Source: DALYLB01 sp046154695
Lineage (GTDB): Bacteria; Acidobacteriota; Blastocatellia; RBC074
NCBI GenBank assembly: GCA_046154695.1
Contig: JBJXFI010000330.1
Span: 1-36,209 of the forward strand
Reading direction: 5' to 3'
Length of the DNA stretch: 36,209 nt
Shown here: one piece after another, positions 8,113-15,760 of the stretch
Position numbering within the stretch: the stretch's first letter is position 1
How the letters are laid out: each line of letters begins with the position of its first letter
The notes under the pieces: generated by a model
What the model saw: only the letters and a program-made list of their open reading frames with translations
What the model was told of the DNA's origin: nothing
Databases searched by the model: none
Position numbers and translations under genes: made by a program

Positions 8113-9327
8113 ATGATCCACCAGGACAACGAGAAACGCGCGTGGCCGTTCCCTGTGCTTGCGCTGCTCCTCGCGGTCTTCCTCGTCTATTTCTACTCGA
8201 ATCCGCTTGCCGGAAATTTCTACGACTACACGTTCCGCATCGCCGGGGAGCTGCTCCGAGGTCGGCTCGGCATGCGGGAGGCGCCTCCCGAGTGGCTGAA
8301 CGAGATGATCCCGTTCGACGGGAGCTATTATTCGGCCTTTCCGCTGGGCAGCGTGCTGACAATGCTGCCGTTGGCGGCGATGAAGCGGTTGAACCTCGTC
8401 AATGAATTTCCCGGCAAGGCGCTCTCGGCGCTGACGGCGGGGATGATCGCCGCGCTTCTGTATGCCGTCTCCGGAAGATACCGGGATGGATTCTCGCGAA
8501 GGCTCGTCCTGACGCTCTTTCCGGTCTTCGGCAGTTGGATGTGGCCGAATCTGGCCTTTGCGGGCGCGTGGCATCTGGCGCTGGGCCTGGCGGTGGCGGG
8601 ACAGCTGGGCGCGCTCTATTTCATACTGATCCGGTTTCATCCGCTGGCGGCGGGCGCATGCTTCGCGGCGGCCTTCGGCAATCGGACCGAGATCGTATTG
8701 CTGGCGCCCCTCTTTCTTTATCTTCTACATCGAGAGGCGCAATCGCGGGGCGGAGATCGATGGCGGGCCATCGATCGGTTTCTGGCGCCGCCCATCCTGC
8801 TCGGAGTGCTGACGCTCGCTTACAACTACGGGCGCTTCTCCTCGATCTTCGACTTCGGGTATGCCCGCATTCCGGGCGTGCTGGATGAGCCGTGGTACCA
8901 GCACGGCATCTTCTCGCTGCACGCAATTCCCGGAAACGCCTATGCCATGCTGATCGAGCCATGGCAGCGCGTGGGCCACTGGCCCTATCTGACGCCGACC
9001 GGGTTCGGCGGCTCGATCCTGCTCAACTGTCCGTTCCTGCTGCTGCTCTTCCGCATCGGCGCGCGGGACGCGACGCTGAAAACGCTCTCGTGGATCGCAA
9101 TTCTCGCCCTGACCTTCGTCCTATGGTGCCATGGCAATCCGGGCGGATGGCAGATCTCGTACCGGTACGCCATGATCCTGCTGCCGTGGATGTTCCTAAT
9201 TCTGCTGGAGAACGGGCGAAGACGGGCTTCATGGCCGGAAATTCTGCTCCTGACCCTTTCGATCGCGATCAACGCCGTGAGCGCCTGGCTCTTTTTGCAC
9301 ACCCGCCTCATTTTTCCTTTTCCCTGA
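8113..9327 (+). CDS. Polytopic membrane protein, GT-C glycosyltransferase-like
   Basis: The roughly 404-residue product has about ten hydrophobic segments, starting at PVLALLLAVFLVYFYS, separated by short charged loops. The first large loop contains YYSAFPLGSV, which recalls the short pattern in GT39/PMT-like and related GT-C membrane glycosyltransferases where acidic residues in the first loop act in catalysis (here DGSYYS). This family placement is an inference from topology and one motif. The frame could start at TTG 8101; Met 8113 is preferred. It probably shares a transcript with rnc, whose stop is 15 bases upstream. Confidence 0.6.
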   Translation: MIHQDNEKRAWPFPVLALLLAVFLVYFYSNPLAGNFYDYTFRIAGELLRGRLGMREAPPEWLNEMIPFDGSYYSAFPLGSVLTMLPLAAMKRLNLVNEFPGKALSALTAGMIAALLYAVSGRYRDGFSRRLVLTLFPVFGSWMWPNLAFAGAWHLALGLAVAGQLGALYFILIRFHPLAAGACFAAAFGNRTEIVLLAPLFLYLLHREAQSRGGDRWRAIDRFLAPPILLGVLTLAYNYGRFSSIFDFGYARIPGVLDEPWYQHGIFSLHAIPGNAYAMLIEPWQRVGHWPYLTPTGFGGSILLNCPFLLLLFRIGARDATLKTLSWIAILALTFVLWCHGNPGGWQISYRYAMILLPWMFLILLENGRRRASWPEILLLTLSIAINAVSAWLFLHTRLIFPFP

Positions 9328-9348
9328 ATCATGCCCAAACCACTCGGG

Positions 9349-9407
9349 CACGGGGAAGCAAAAACAATCTTTTCCCCGTGTTCCCCGTGTTCCCCGTGTC
9401 CCCCGTG
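9349..9407. repeat. Hairpin and four 9-bp tandem repeats between convergent genes
   Basis: CACGGGGAA at 9349-9357 pairs with TTCCCCGTG at 9372-9380. The latter is the first of four tandem units (9372-9407): three identical TTCCCCGTG units and a fourth TCCCCCGTG. It lies between the stops of the membrane protein and CDF genes. It may serve as a bidirectional terminator and is prone to copy-number change. Confidence 0.65.
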
Positions 9408-9438
9408 GTGAAGCCGTCACAATATTGCGTGTCTTGAT

Positions 9439-10401
9439 TTAGGGAGCCGGATCCTTCCTGAAATTGACGATGGTGGAGAAGGTGGGATCCTCGATCTGGA
9501 TCGTCGAATGATTGAGGTCGAAGCGGGCGGCGAGGAGCGCCCGCAGCTCCCGCAGAACGCGATAACTCTCCGAGGCGTCGTGGACGACGACATGCGCGGT
9601 GACGGCATACCGTCCCGAGGTGATCGTCCAGATGTGCAGATCGTGCACCTGGCGAACGCCCGCGACCGTTCCGATGGCCTCGGCGACCGCGGCCGGATTA
9701 ATGTGGGAGGGCGTCCCTTCCAGCAGGACATTGACGGAGTCGGCCACCAGCCGCCAGGCATTGAAGATGATCAGCAGGCTGATGATCACGCTGAAGACCG
9801 GATCGGCCCAGTTCCACCCACGCCATAGAATGAGCAGCCCGGCGAGGATGGCCGCGACCGATCCGAGCAGGTCGCCCAAGATGTGCAAATAAGCGCCGCG
9901 GACATTCAGGCTCTCCTTGTGGTCGTGGGAGAGCAGCGCCGCCGAGATGACATTGATCACCAGTCCGCCGGTCGAAATCCAGACCATCGTCCAACCGCGC
10001 ACCGGCTCGGGCGCGTGCAACCGGTGCCAGGCCTCCAGACAGATCCACAAGGAAAGGACGATCAGCGCCACGCCGTTCGCCAATGCCGCGAGAATCTCCA
10101 GGCGATAGAATCCATAGGTCTTGCTCGGCGTCGCGGGCCGCGACGCGAATCGCACGGCAAAGAGAGAGAGCGCGATCGCCGCCACATCCGTCAACATATG
10201 CCCGGCATCGGAGAGCAGCGCCAGGCTGTTCGCGAAATATCCTCCCACCACCTCGGCGATCATATAGACGAAGGTCAGCAGCAGGACGATGATCAGCGTC
10301 CGCTGCGCCGCGCCGTGCGTGTGATCGTGATGATGGGAGTGATCGTGGTGATGTTGATCGCGCTCGTCGTGGATATGAGGTTGTGCGGCTGGAAGGCTCA
10401 T
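9439..10401 (-). CDS. Cation diffusion facilitator (CDF) metal transporter, CzcD/ZitB-like
   Basis: The 320-residue inner-membrane protein exports divalent metal, most likely zinc, by proton antiport. It begins with a His/Asp-rich cytosolic stretch (HHHDHSHHHDHTHG), then six membrane helices. The metal-site motifs are SDAGHMLTD in TM2 and HILGDLLGS in TM5, the HxxxD/DxxxD arrangement of Zn-CDF proteins. A C-terminal cytosolic domain of about 90 residues (VAGVRQVHDLHIWTITSG) completes it. The start at 10401 is chosen because the upstream in-frame part lacks family similarity and GCGAAG lies near. It lies 28 bp downstream of the FmdE-like gene on the same strand. Confidence 0.92.
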   Translation of the reverse strand: MSLPAAQPHIHDERDQHHHDHSHHHDHTHGAAQRTLIIVLLLTFVYMIAEVVGGYFANSLALLSDAGHMLTDVAAIALSLFAVRFASRPATPSKTYGFYRLEILAALANGVALIVLSLWICLEAWHRLHAPEPVRGWTMVWISTGGLVINVISAALLSHDHKESLNVRGAYLHILGDLLGSVAAILAGLLILWRGWNWADPVFSVIISLLIIFNAWRLVADSVNVLLEGTPSHINPAAVAEAIGTVAGVRQVHDLHIWTITSGRYAVTAHVVVHDASESYRVLRELRALLAARFDLNHSTIQIEDPTFSTIVNFRKDPAP

Positions 10402-10429
10402 CGATAAGCTTCGCTCTCTGTGCGGCGGG

Positions 10430-11005
10430 TCAGATGATCTCGTAATATCGCTGCCCCGCGCAGCCCCGACAAATCGTGCGTCCATCGAGATCGACCTCGC
10501 GATGATCGTTGATCCCCTCGCCGCATTGCTCGCACAGCACCCGATGCAGCGGGTGTCCGGGCCGATCCGCCTCCGGCAGGTTCACCCGGACCGCCTGCCA
10601 CTGAAACAGCGCCTCTTCGGGCAGCGAGGTGTAAGCGGCCATCTGCCGCTCCTTCCTGGTCGGCAGGTGGGTATATTGCGCGTTCGCCAGGTTCCGCGAA
10701 GCCTCCACCGCAATGACGCGCACAGCCTGTCCCGTCTCGGTATTGAGGAACGTGGCCGCCAGTTTTCCGAAGTCGCGGTATTTCAGGGTGCGCTTTCCCA
10801 GCCGGCATCCGGTGACCGTGTTGACCGCATCGGCGGCGCAGCGATCGATCTCGACAAAGACGATCAGCCGCTTTCCGGCCTTCGGCTCCTCGATCCCGAT
10901 CAGGCGGCACCCGAGCATCGCCATCCGCACGCCCAGCACCTGCCCCGGGCACATATGGCCATGGTTGCGTTCCGCCTCTTCCAGATATTCGGAAAGCGTC
11001 TTCAT
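10430..11005 (-). CDS. FmdE-like protein with C-terminal zinc ribbon
   Basis: The 191-residue product carries the FmdE domain (Pfam FmdE, named from formylmethanofuran dehydrogenase subunit E). It shows HGHMCPGQVLGVRMA near the start, then EIDRCAADAV with GCRLGKRTL and YRDFGKLAATF. A C-terminal zinc ribbon has CEQCGEG and CRGCAG. In bacteria these proteins are not tied to methanogenesis. The His/Cys set suggests metal binding, and a link to molybdenum-enzyme maturation has been proposed for the family, so the role here is unknown. The start at 11005 lies four bases after the stop of the upstream NamZ-like gene, so the two are co-transcribed. Confidence 0.82.
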   Translation of the reverse strand: MKTLSEYLEEAERNHGHMCPGQVLGVRMAMLGCRLIGIEEPKAGKRLIVFVEIDRCAADAVNTVTGCRLGKRTLKYRDFGKLAATFLNTETGQAVRVIAVEASRNLANAQYTHLPTRKERQMAAYTSLPEEALFQWQAVRVNLPEADRPGHPLHRVLCEQCGEGINDHREVDLDGRTICRGCAGQRYYEII

Positions 11006-11009
11006 CAGG

Positions 11010-12194
11010 CTAATACAGCAGATATTTCGCGCGCCGCGCGCGAAACGCGTTCTCTCCGGCATGCCACGAGGCGGCGATCTCAACGACGGAGGCGCCGCCT
11101 TCGATCTGCCGCCGCGGCAGCGCGCTCCCGGCAATCACATCGAACGGCAGTCGATCGAAGACATATTCATACGGCGGATCCTGCCACGCGAATCCCCCCG
11201 GCGCGGCGGAATAGAGATCGCGCATCATCTTGATCAGCGCGACGCCCGTGATCACCGGCTTGAAACGATCCCGATCGAGAACGTGGATCTGAACGCCGTG
11301 GCAGATCACGCCGGCATGTTTCTGGAACGTGGGGATAAAACTGTGCGGCCGGAAATGCACGCCGGGCAGATCGAGCCCATTGAGCGCCCCGGCCAGCTCA
11401 TGCGCATCGGCGTACGGCGCGCCGTTGATCTCGAACGGGCGCGTCGTTCCGCGCCCCTCGCTCACCTTCGTCCCCTCCACGAGGACCGTCCCCGGATAGA
11501 CAACGGCCGTGTCGAGCGTCGGAATATTCGGCGAGGGAAGCACCCAGGGCGCATCGGTCTGATCGAAGTAGAGGTCGCGCCGGTATCCCCGCATCGGGAC
11601 GACCTCCAGCTCGCACCCGATTCCTTGCTCCTCGTTGAACATCCGCGCCAGCTCGCCGATCGTCATCCCGTGCCGCATCGGAATCGGAAACATCCCGACG
11701 AACGATTCATGCCCCGGCTCCAGCAGATTCCCCTCGATCTCCGCCCCCCCGATCGGATTCGGCCGGTCGAGCACGACGATGCGCTTCCCCGCTTCGCGCG
11801 CCGCCTTCATCGCCAGCGCCATCGTGTAAATAAACGTGTAGACGCGCGTCCCGACATCCTGCACATCGAAGACAAGGACATCGAGATCATGGAGCATCTC
11901 GGGCGTCGGCGTGCGCGTGCGGCCGTAAAGCGACCAGGCCATCACGCCAGTCCGCGGATCGCGAAACCCCTCCCACTCGATCATATTGTCCTGGGTCTCT
12001 CCGCGAATCCCATGCTGCGGGCCGAAGAGCGCGGTGAGATTGATTTCCGCGTGCGCGTGAAACAGATCGGCTGCGTGGCGAAATCCCCCATCGACGGTGG
12101 CCGGATTGCAGATCAGGCCGACGCGAGCCCCGCGAATCAGCGAGACCTTCTCCGCCAGCAGAATTTCGAGTCCGAGTGCGATGTTTGCCTTCAT
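11010..12194 (-). CDS. DUF1343 / NamZ-type exo-beta-N-acetylmuramidase
   Basis: The 394-residue protein spans the whole DUF1343 family (glycoside hydrolase GH171). NamZ of Bacillus subtilis removes terminal N-acetylmuramic acid from peptidoglycan fragments. Visible family motifs are GLICNPATV, FGPQHGIRGE, DVLVFDVQDVGTR, VLDRPNPIGG, LPSPNIPTLD and EGRGTTRPFE. Many homologues carry a signal peptide; none is evident here, so it may act in the cytosol in muropeptide recycling, or the true start may lie further upstream. Met 12194 overlaps the stop of the small membrane protein gene (ATGA), which argues for this start and for translational coupling. Confidence 0.88.
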   Translation of the reverse strand: MKANIALGLEILLAEKVSLIRGARVGLICNPATVDGGFRHAADLFHAHAEINLTALFGPQHGIRGETQDNMIEWEGFRDPRTGVMAWSLYGRTRTPTPEMLHDLDVLVFDVQDVGTRVYTFIYTMALAMKAAREAGKRIVVLDRPNPIGGAEIEGNLLEPGHESFVGMFPIPMRHGMTIGELARMFNEEQGIGCELEVVPMRGYRRDLYFDQTDAPWVLPSPNIPTLDTAVVYPGTVLVEGTKVSEGRGTTRPFEINGAPYADAHELAGALNGLDLPGVHFRPHSFIPTFQKHAGVICHGVQIHVLDRDRFKPVITGVALIKMMRDLYSAAPGGFAWQDPPYEYVFDRLPFDVIAGSALPRRQIEGGASVVEIAASWHAGENAFRARRAKYLLY

Positions 12195-12430
12195 TTCGCG
12201 ATCCAAACCAAAAACGCCAGCCCGCCGATCACCACCAGAAAGGCGATGATCAGAAGCCCCACGCCAAGACCCACGGGCAGATAGTTCCGCTCGAAAAAGC
12301 TTCGCTTCTCCGCCGGAGCTTCCTGCCCCCGGATCTCCCGCCATTTCTCGCTCATCTTCTCGATGGAGGCCGGATAGGACGATTCGTCCGGTAGATCGCC
12401 GGAGGTCGTTTTCTTTTTGAAATCTTCCAT
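12191..12430 (-). CDS. Small single-pass membrane protein
   Basis: The 79-residue product has a charged N-terminal half (MEDFKKKTTSGDLPDESS) and one hydrophobic C-terminal helix (GLGVGLLIIAFLVVIGGLAFLVW). The stop overlaps the start of the NamZ-like gene by four bases, so it is the first gene of that operon. No family is recognised. It may tether or assist the muramidase, which is inference from position only. Confidence 0.65.
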   Translation of the reverse strand: MEDFKKKTTSGDLPDESSYPASIEKMSEKWREIRGQEAPAEKRSFFERNYLPVGLGVGLLIIAFLVVIGGLAFLVWIAK

Positions 12431-12597
12431 GTCAAAGGGAGTATCAGAGATGGACGCGAGGCTGTCAATTCAGGGCGAAAGGCAAATCTCAAAGCATCCG
12501 CTCAGCCGCGGAGAAGGATCTCACGCGAAGATCCGAAAGCGCGAAACGACGAAGAATAGGAAAACGAGGCTTGCCTTCCGTCTTTTGCCCTTTCTCA

Positions 12598-13338
12598 TCA
12601 GTCGTCGCCATCGCCGTCGGCGGCGTCGAGTGCCTCGACGAGCGTGAAGAGCCCCTCATAGAGCGCCTTCCCGATGATCACACTATCGACGCCGGAGGAT
12701 TCCAGCGCCTTGAGCGCGTGGATATCGTCGAGCGAGGCCACGCCGCCCGAGGCGGTGACTTTCAGCCCGCTCGATGCGGCGATTTCCCGCGTGGCTTCGA
12801 GATTGATGCCGGAGAGCATGCCGTCGCGGGCGATATCGGTGTAGACGATGCGCTCGACTCCCATCTCGCCCACCTTCTGGGCAAAGTCGATCGCATTGAT
12901 GGCCGAGAGCTTCTCCCATCCGCGGAGGGCCACCTTGCCGTCGCGCGCGTCGATTCCGACAACGATTGTGGATCCGAACTCCTCGATGATGTGGTCGAGC
13001 AGCACCGGGTTCTCGATCGCCGTTGTGCCGATCACGATTCGGGTCGCCCCCAGTTCATCGATCCGGCGGACATCATCCATCGTCCGCACTCCGCCGCCGA
13101 ACTGCACCGGGATCGTGACCTCGTACAGAATCCGCTCGAGCGCTTTCAGATTTTCGGCGTCATTCTTGTTGAGCGCCGCGTCGAGATTGACGATATGCAG
13201 CATCTCGGCTCCCTCGTCATACCATCGCCGGGCAATTTTGACGGGATTCTCGGAATAGACGGTTTCAGCGGAGGCTTGCCCTTGCGTAAGCCGGACACAA
13301 CGCCCACCGCGCAGATCAATGGCAGGGATGATGATCAT
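12598..13338 (-). CDS. hisA: HisA, ProFAR isomerase (histidine biosynthesis)
   Basis: The 246-residue TIM-barrel enzyme catalyses the Amadori rearrangement of ProFAR to PRFAR, the fourth step of histidine synthesis. PAIDLRGG carries catalytic Asp8 and VVGIDARDG carries Asp130. The phosphate-binding glycines are in VQFGGGVR and TASGGVAS. The Met at 13338 is used because IIIPAIDL is the family N-terminus; no clear ribosome-binding site is seen. It is separated from hisH by about 4.1 kb, so it needs its own promoter. Downstream, 12431-12597 holds no gene, only a weak hairpin (GGATCT/AGATCC, 12516-12534) that could end the transcript. Confidence 0.95.
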   Translation of the reverse strand: MIIIPAIDLRGGRCVRLTQGQASAETVYSENPVKIARRWYDEGAEMLHIVNLDAALNKNDAENLKALERILYEVTIPVQFGGGVRTMDDVRRIDELGATRIVIGTTAIENPVLLDHIIEEFGSTIVVGIDARDGKVALRGWEKLSAINAIDFAQKVGEMGVERIVYTDIARDGMLSGINLEATREIAASSGLKVTASGGVASLDDIHALKALESSGVDSVIIGKALYEGLFTLVEALDAADGDGDD

Positions 13339-13513
13339 GGAGATGGTACTTGGAAACAGGAGCCGACATTTCAATGACTGCTCGACATTGTTATTGAGCC
13401 TGTGTAATCGGGTCTGGCCAGCTTTCTCTCGGGCACGGACGAATTGTTGTATGAACCGCTCCCAACAACCCCGTAAATACTACTCAATTTGAATTTTCAG
13501 GCAAGGATTTTAT

Positions 13514-15046
13514 TTACATCATTTGAATTCCAGAGGATCTTTCCGCCGGGGAGCCATCTTCGTGCTCGGCGGCGATCCGGCCGAGCCGCCGGATTCCCTC
13601 CTGGATTTTTCGTTCGCTCAGGGCGGCGTATCCAAGGACGAATTCGCCCGCGCGCGCCTGCCCCAAATGGTAGATCCGCGCGCTGTTAAGCCCCACGCCG
13701 GCCGCGGCGGCAAGGCACAGGAGCTGCTCGTCGCGGATTCCCAGGCGGAAGCGGACCATCAGATGCATGCCGGAATTCTCCCCCACAATCGTCGCGCGGT
13801 CGCCGAAATGATATTGCAGCGCGCGCACCAGCGCCTGCCTGCGCCGGTCATACAAGACCCGCATCCGGCGCAGATGGCTTTCCAGATGGCCCTCCGCGAT
13901 GAAATCGGCGAGCGCCCATTGCTCGATCGTCGGCGAGTGGCGGTCCGCCAGCCACTTGGCCCGCTCGAAGACCTCGACCAGCGGCCGCGGGGCCACCAGA
14001 TACCCGATGCGAAGGGCGGGAAACAGGATCTTGGAGAAGGTGCCGATGTAGATGACGGAATCGTTTCCGGCCAGCCCCTGCAGGCAGGGCATCGGCCGGC
14101 TGTCATACCGGAACTCGCTGTCGTAATCGTCCTCGACGATCCAGGCGCCATTCGTCTCCGCCCAGGCGAGCAGTTCCAGCCGCCGGGGAAGCGACAGGAT
14201 GCCGCCCGTCGGAAATTGATGGGAGGGTGTGACGTAGACCAGCCGGGGCCGGGTCCGCCGGCTTCCCGGCGAAAGCGCCGCCAGCCGCTCCACCTCCATG
14301 CCCGCGTCGTCGACCGGAATGGGGAGGATCCGCGCCCCCTGCGCGAGGAAGGCGTGGCGCGCGCCCAGGTAGCCCGGATCCTCCATCGCAACCGCATCGC
14401 CGCGATCCAGCAGAAGCTGCGCCGTCAGCGACAGCGCCTGCTGCGAGCCGTTGACGATGATCACCTGATCGGCGTCGCACCGGATTGCGCGCGAGCGCCC
14501 CAGATATCTCGCGATCGCTTCCCGCAACGGAGCGAATCCCCGGCCATCGTCCGCATAATCGAGCCGCCTCGCATCCGCGGCGCGATATTGCCGCAGCAGC
14601 AGGCGCCGCCAGACATTGACCGGGAAGTGATCCACCGCTGGATGGCAATATTTGAAATTGATGAGGAGGCTCGGATCCCTCGGCTCCCGCACGATCGCGG
14701 CGACCTCCTTTCCAAATGCCGACAGCGGGGGCTCCGCCGATCGCTTCGCCCCACCGGCCGGCGGCGCCTTCGGAACCGGGGATTGGGTCAGATCCTCCGG
14801 CAACTGCGCGCAGACCGATGTCCCCGATCCGACCGCCGTCCGTAGATATCCTTCGCTGATCAGCCGCTCGTAACTCTGCGTCACGGTGGTCCGCGAAACC
14901 CGCAGCGATCTCGCCAGCGACCGCGTCGAGGCGACCCGCTCCCCCGACTTCAGCCGCCCCGTCAAAATCGCTCCGCGCAGCTCCTCGTATATCTGCGAAT
15001 GCAGCGGCTTCCCCGCTCGATGATCCAGTGTGATCGCGATCTCCAT
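13514..15046 (-). CDS. pdxR: MocR/PdxR-type GntR transcription regulator with aminotransferase-like domain
   Basis: The 510-residue regulator has a GntR winged helix-turn-helix (residues about 10-75; LHSQIYEELRGAI, SVRTTVTQ-type helix read as RVSRTTVTQSYERL) fused to a fold-type-I aminotransferase domain. The PLP lysine is about residue 339 in GTFSKILFPALRIGY. PdxR/MocR proteins sense pyridoxal phosphate and control divergent genes. The start is fixed by AAGGAGAA just upstream of Met 15046. It is divergent from the CMD/PPOx operon, with a clear operator-like repeat between. The symbol is given by subfamily resemblance; a MocR member with another target is possible. Confidence 0.85.
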   Translation of the reverse strand: MEIAITLDHRAGKPLHSQIYEELRGAILTGRLKSGERVASTRSLARSLRVSRTTVTQSYERLISEGYLRTAVGSGTSVCAQLPEDLTQSPVPKAPPAGGAKRSAEPPLSAFGKEVAAIVREPRDPSLLINFKYCHPAVDHFPVNVWRRLLLRQYRAADARRLDYADDGRGFAPLREAIARYLGRSRAIRCDADQVIIVNGSQQALSLTAQLLLDRGDAVAMEDPGYLGARHAFLAQGARILPIPVDDAGMEVERLAALSPGSRRTRPRLVYVTPSHQFPTGGILSLPRRLELLAWAETNGAWIVEDDYDSEFRYDSRPMPCLQGLAGNDSVIYIGTFSKILFPALRIGYLVAPRPLVEVFERAKWLADRHSPTIEQWALADFIAEGHLESHLRRMRVLYDRRRQALVRALQYHFGDRATIVGENSGMHLMVRFRLGIRDEQLLCLAAAAGVGLNSARIYHLGQARAGEFVLGYAALSERKIQEGIRRLGRIAAEHEDGSPAERSSGIQMM

Positions 15047-15065
15047 GCGTTCTCCTTGTAAGCCC

Positions 15066-15109
15066 GTTCCGCCATCAGGCGGCCGGCCGCCTGAAAGCCG
15101 GCTCCGAAC
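15066..15109. repeat. REP-like palindromic repeat, diverged copy 2
   Basis: GTTCCGCCATCAGGCGG and CCGCCTGAAAGCCGG form an imperfect hairpin with a CCGG centre, flanked by CTCCGAAC. It shares the GTTCCGCC-TCAGGCG core and the CTCCGAAC flank with the repeat at 4231-4306. It lies directly next to the pdxR operator, between it and the pdxR start. Confidence 0.6.
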
Positions 15110-15160
15110 AAAGTGGACTGATATAAAATCACGAAACTGGTTCTGGAACAAGTCCACTTT
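15110..15160. promoter_or_regulatory. Probable PdxR operator/divergent promoter
   Basis: AAAGTGGACT at 15110-15119 and its exact reverse complement AGTCCACTTT at 15151-15160 are separated by 31 bp. The half-site resembles the AAAGTGG-type boxes described for PdxR regulators. The spacer has the partial repeat ACTGG-TTCTGG. On the minus strand, TTGTTC followed 18 bases later by TTTATA could be the pdxR promoter, which would place the boxes so that the regulator controls itself and the divergent operon. Confidence 0.65.
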
Positions 15161-15217
15161 TGAGTGATACGCTGCCTCCGGCAGCAGGAGAAAACGGGAG
15201 AAGGAGGGAGAAGCAGG

Positions 15218-15760
15218 ATGGCGAGAATCATGGAAATGAGGCTGGAAGAGGCGGATGATTTCGCCGCGAAGGTATTCGAGGCGCAGGCGAAAAGATGGGG
15301 CGCGCCGCTGCTGAATCATCAGATCTATGCGCGGCGTCCGTCGATTCTTCGCGGCGTTCGGGCGATGTGGGGAGCTCTCAGCGCCTCGGGGCTGGTCGAC
15401 GCGGGGCTGCAGACACTGCTCAATCGCCGCGTCGCGTCCCACAACGGATGCGAGTTCTGACAGGACATCAACGCTGCCGTGAGCAGCGAACTTGGGATCA
15501 CAACCGGGAAGATTCTGGCGATTCCGGACTACGCGAGCAGCCCGCTCTTTTCCGAGCCGGAGCGAGTCGCGCTCGAATACGCCGACGCGATGACGATCAC
15601 AGGGCGGGAGGTGACCGACGAGCTCTTTGAGCGCGTGCGGGCATGCTTCGACGAGGACGCGATCGTCGAACTGACGATGATCATCGCCTGGGAGAACGCC
15701 TCCAGCAAATTCAATCGCGCGCTGCGAATCCCCTCGCAGCGCCGGTGGAAACAGAAATGA
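15218..15760 (+). CDS. Carboxymuconolactone decarboxylase/AhpD-like protein, candidate selenoprotein (in-frame TGA, CxxU)
   Basis: Reading Met 15218 to the TGA at 15758-15760 gives 180 residues if the in-frame TGA at 15458-15460 is read as selenocysteine 81. The start has AAGGAGGG nine bases upstream. Before the TGA the sequence is family-like up to NGCEF; after it QDINAA, IPDYASSPLFSEPER, EYADAMT and RFDE-like helices continue in the same frame to the usual C-terminus (FNRALRI). In relatives this site is the CxxC redox motif, so TGA replaces the second Cys: C78-x-x-U81. The gene end overlaps the PPOx start (ATGA), so the 3' half appears to be under selection. A SECIS-like hairpin follows the TGA. 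CMD/AhpD-like selenoproteins are known in bacteria. The leader also has a GCTGCC/GGCAGC hairpin at 15171-15185. Alternatives are a nonsense mutation or a sequencing error. No sel genes are in the window. Confidence 0.75.
15472..15488 (+). promoter_or_regulatory. Candidate bacterial SECIS element
   Basis: CGCTGC (15472-15477) and GCAGCG (15483-15488) form a perfect 6-bp stem with the loop CGTGA. The loop begins 17 nt after the TGA at 15458-15460, and it has G at its second position followed by U. As recalled for bacterial SECIS elements, the loop lies roughly 15-40 nt from the UGA and has a G among its first bases, which SelB contacts. The hairpin lies within the coding region, as in other bacteria. 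Confidence 0.6.

Noticed and set aside
7204..8640. 478-codon minus-strand open frame opposite rnc
   Set aside because: Shadow of rnc and the membrane protein gene, with low-complexity Arg/Gln composition.
9372..9407. CRISPR-like array
   Set aside because: Units are 9 bp and directly tandem, without spacers.
10713..12284. 523-codon plus-strand open frame opposite the FmdE and NamZ-like genes
   Set aside because: Crosses two clear genes on the other strand and shows no domain.
15461..15760. Treating the CMD gene as two separate genes or a pseudogene
   Set aside because: Both parts are in one frame, join exactly at the redox motif, and the second part has no own ribosome-binding site. Mutation or sequencing error remains possible and is listed as the alternative.
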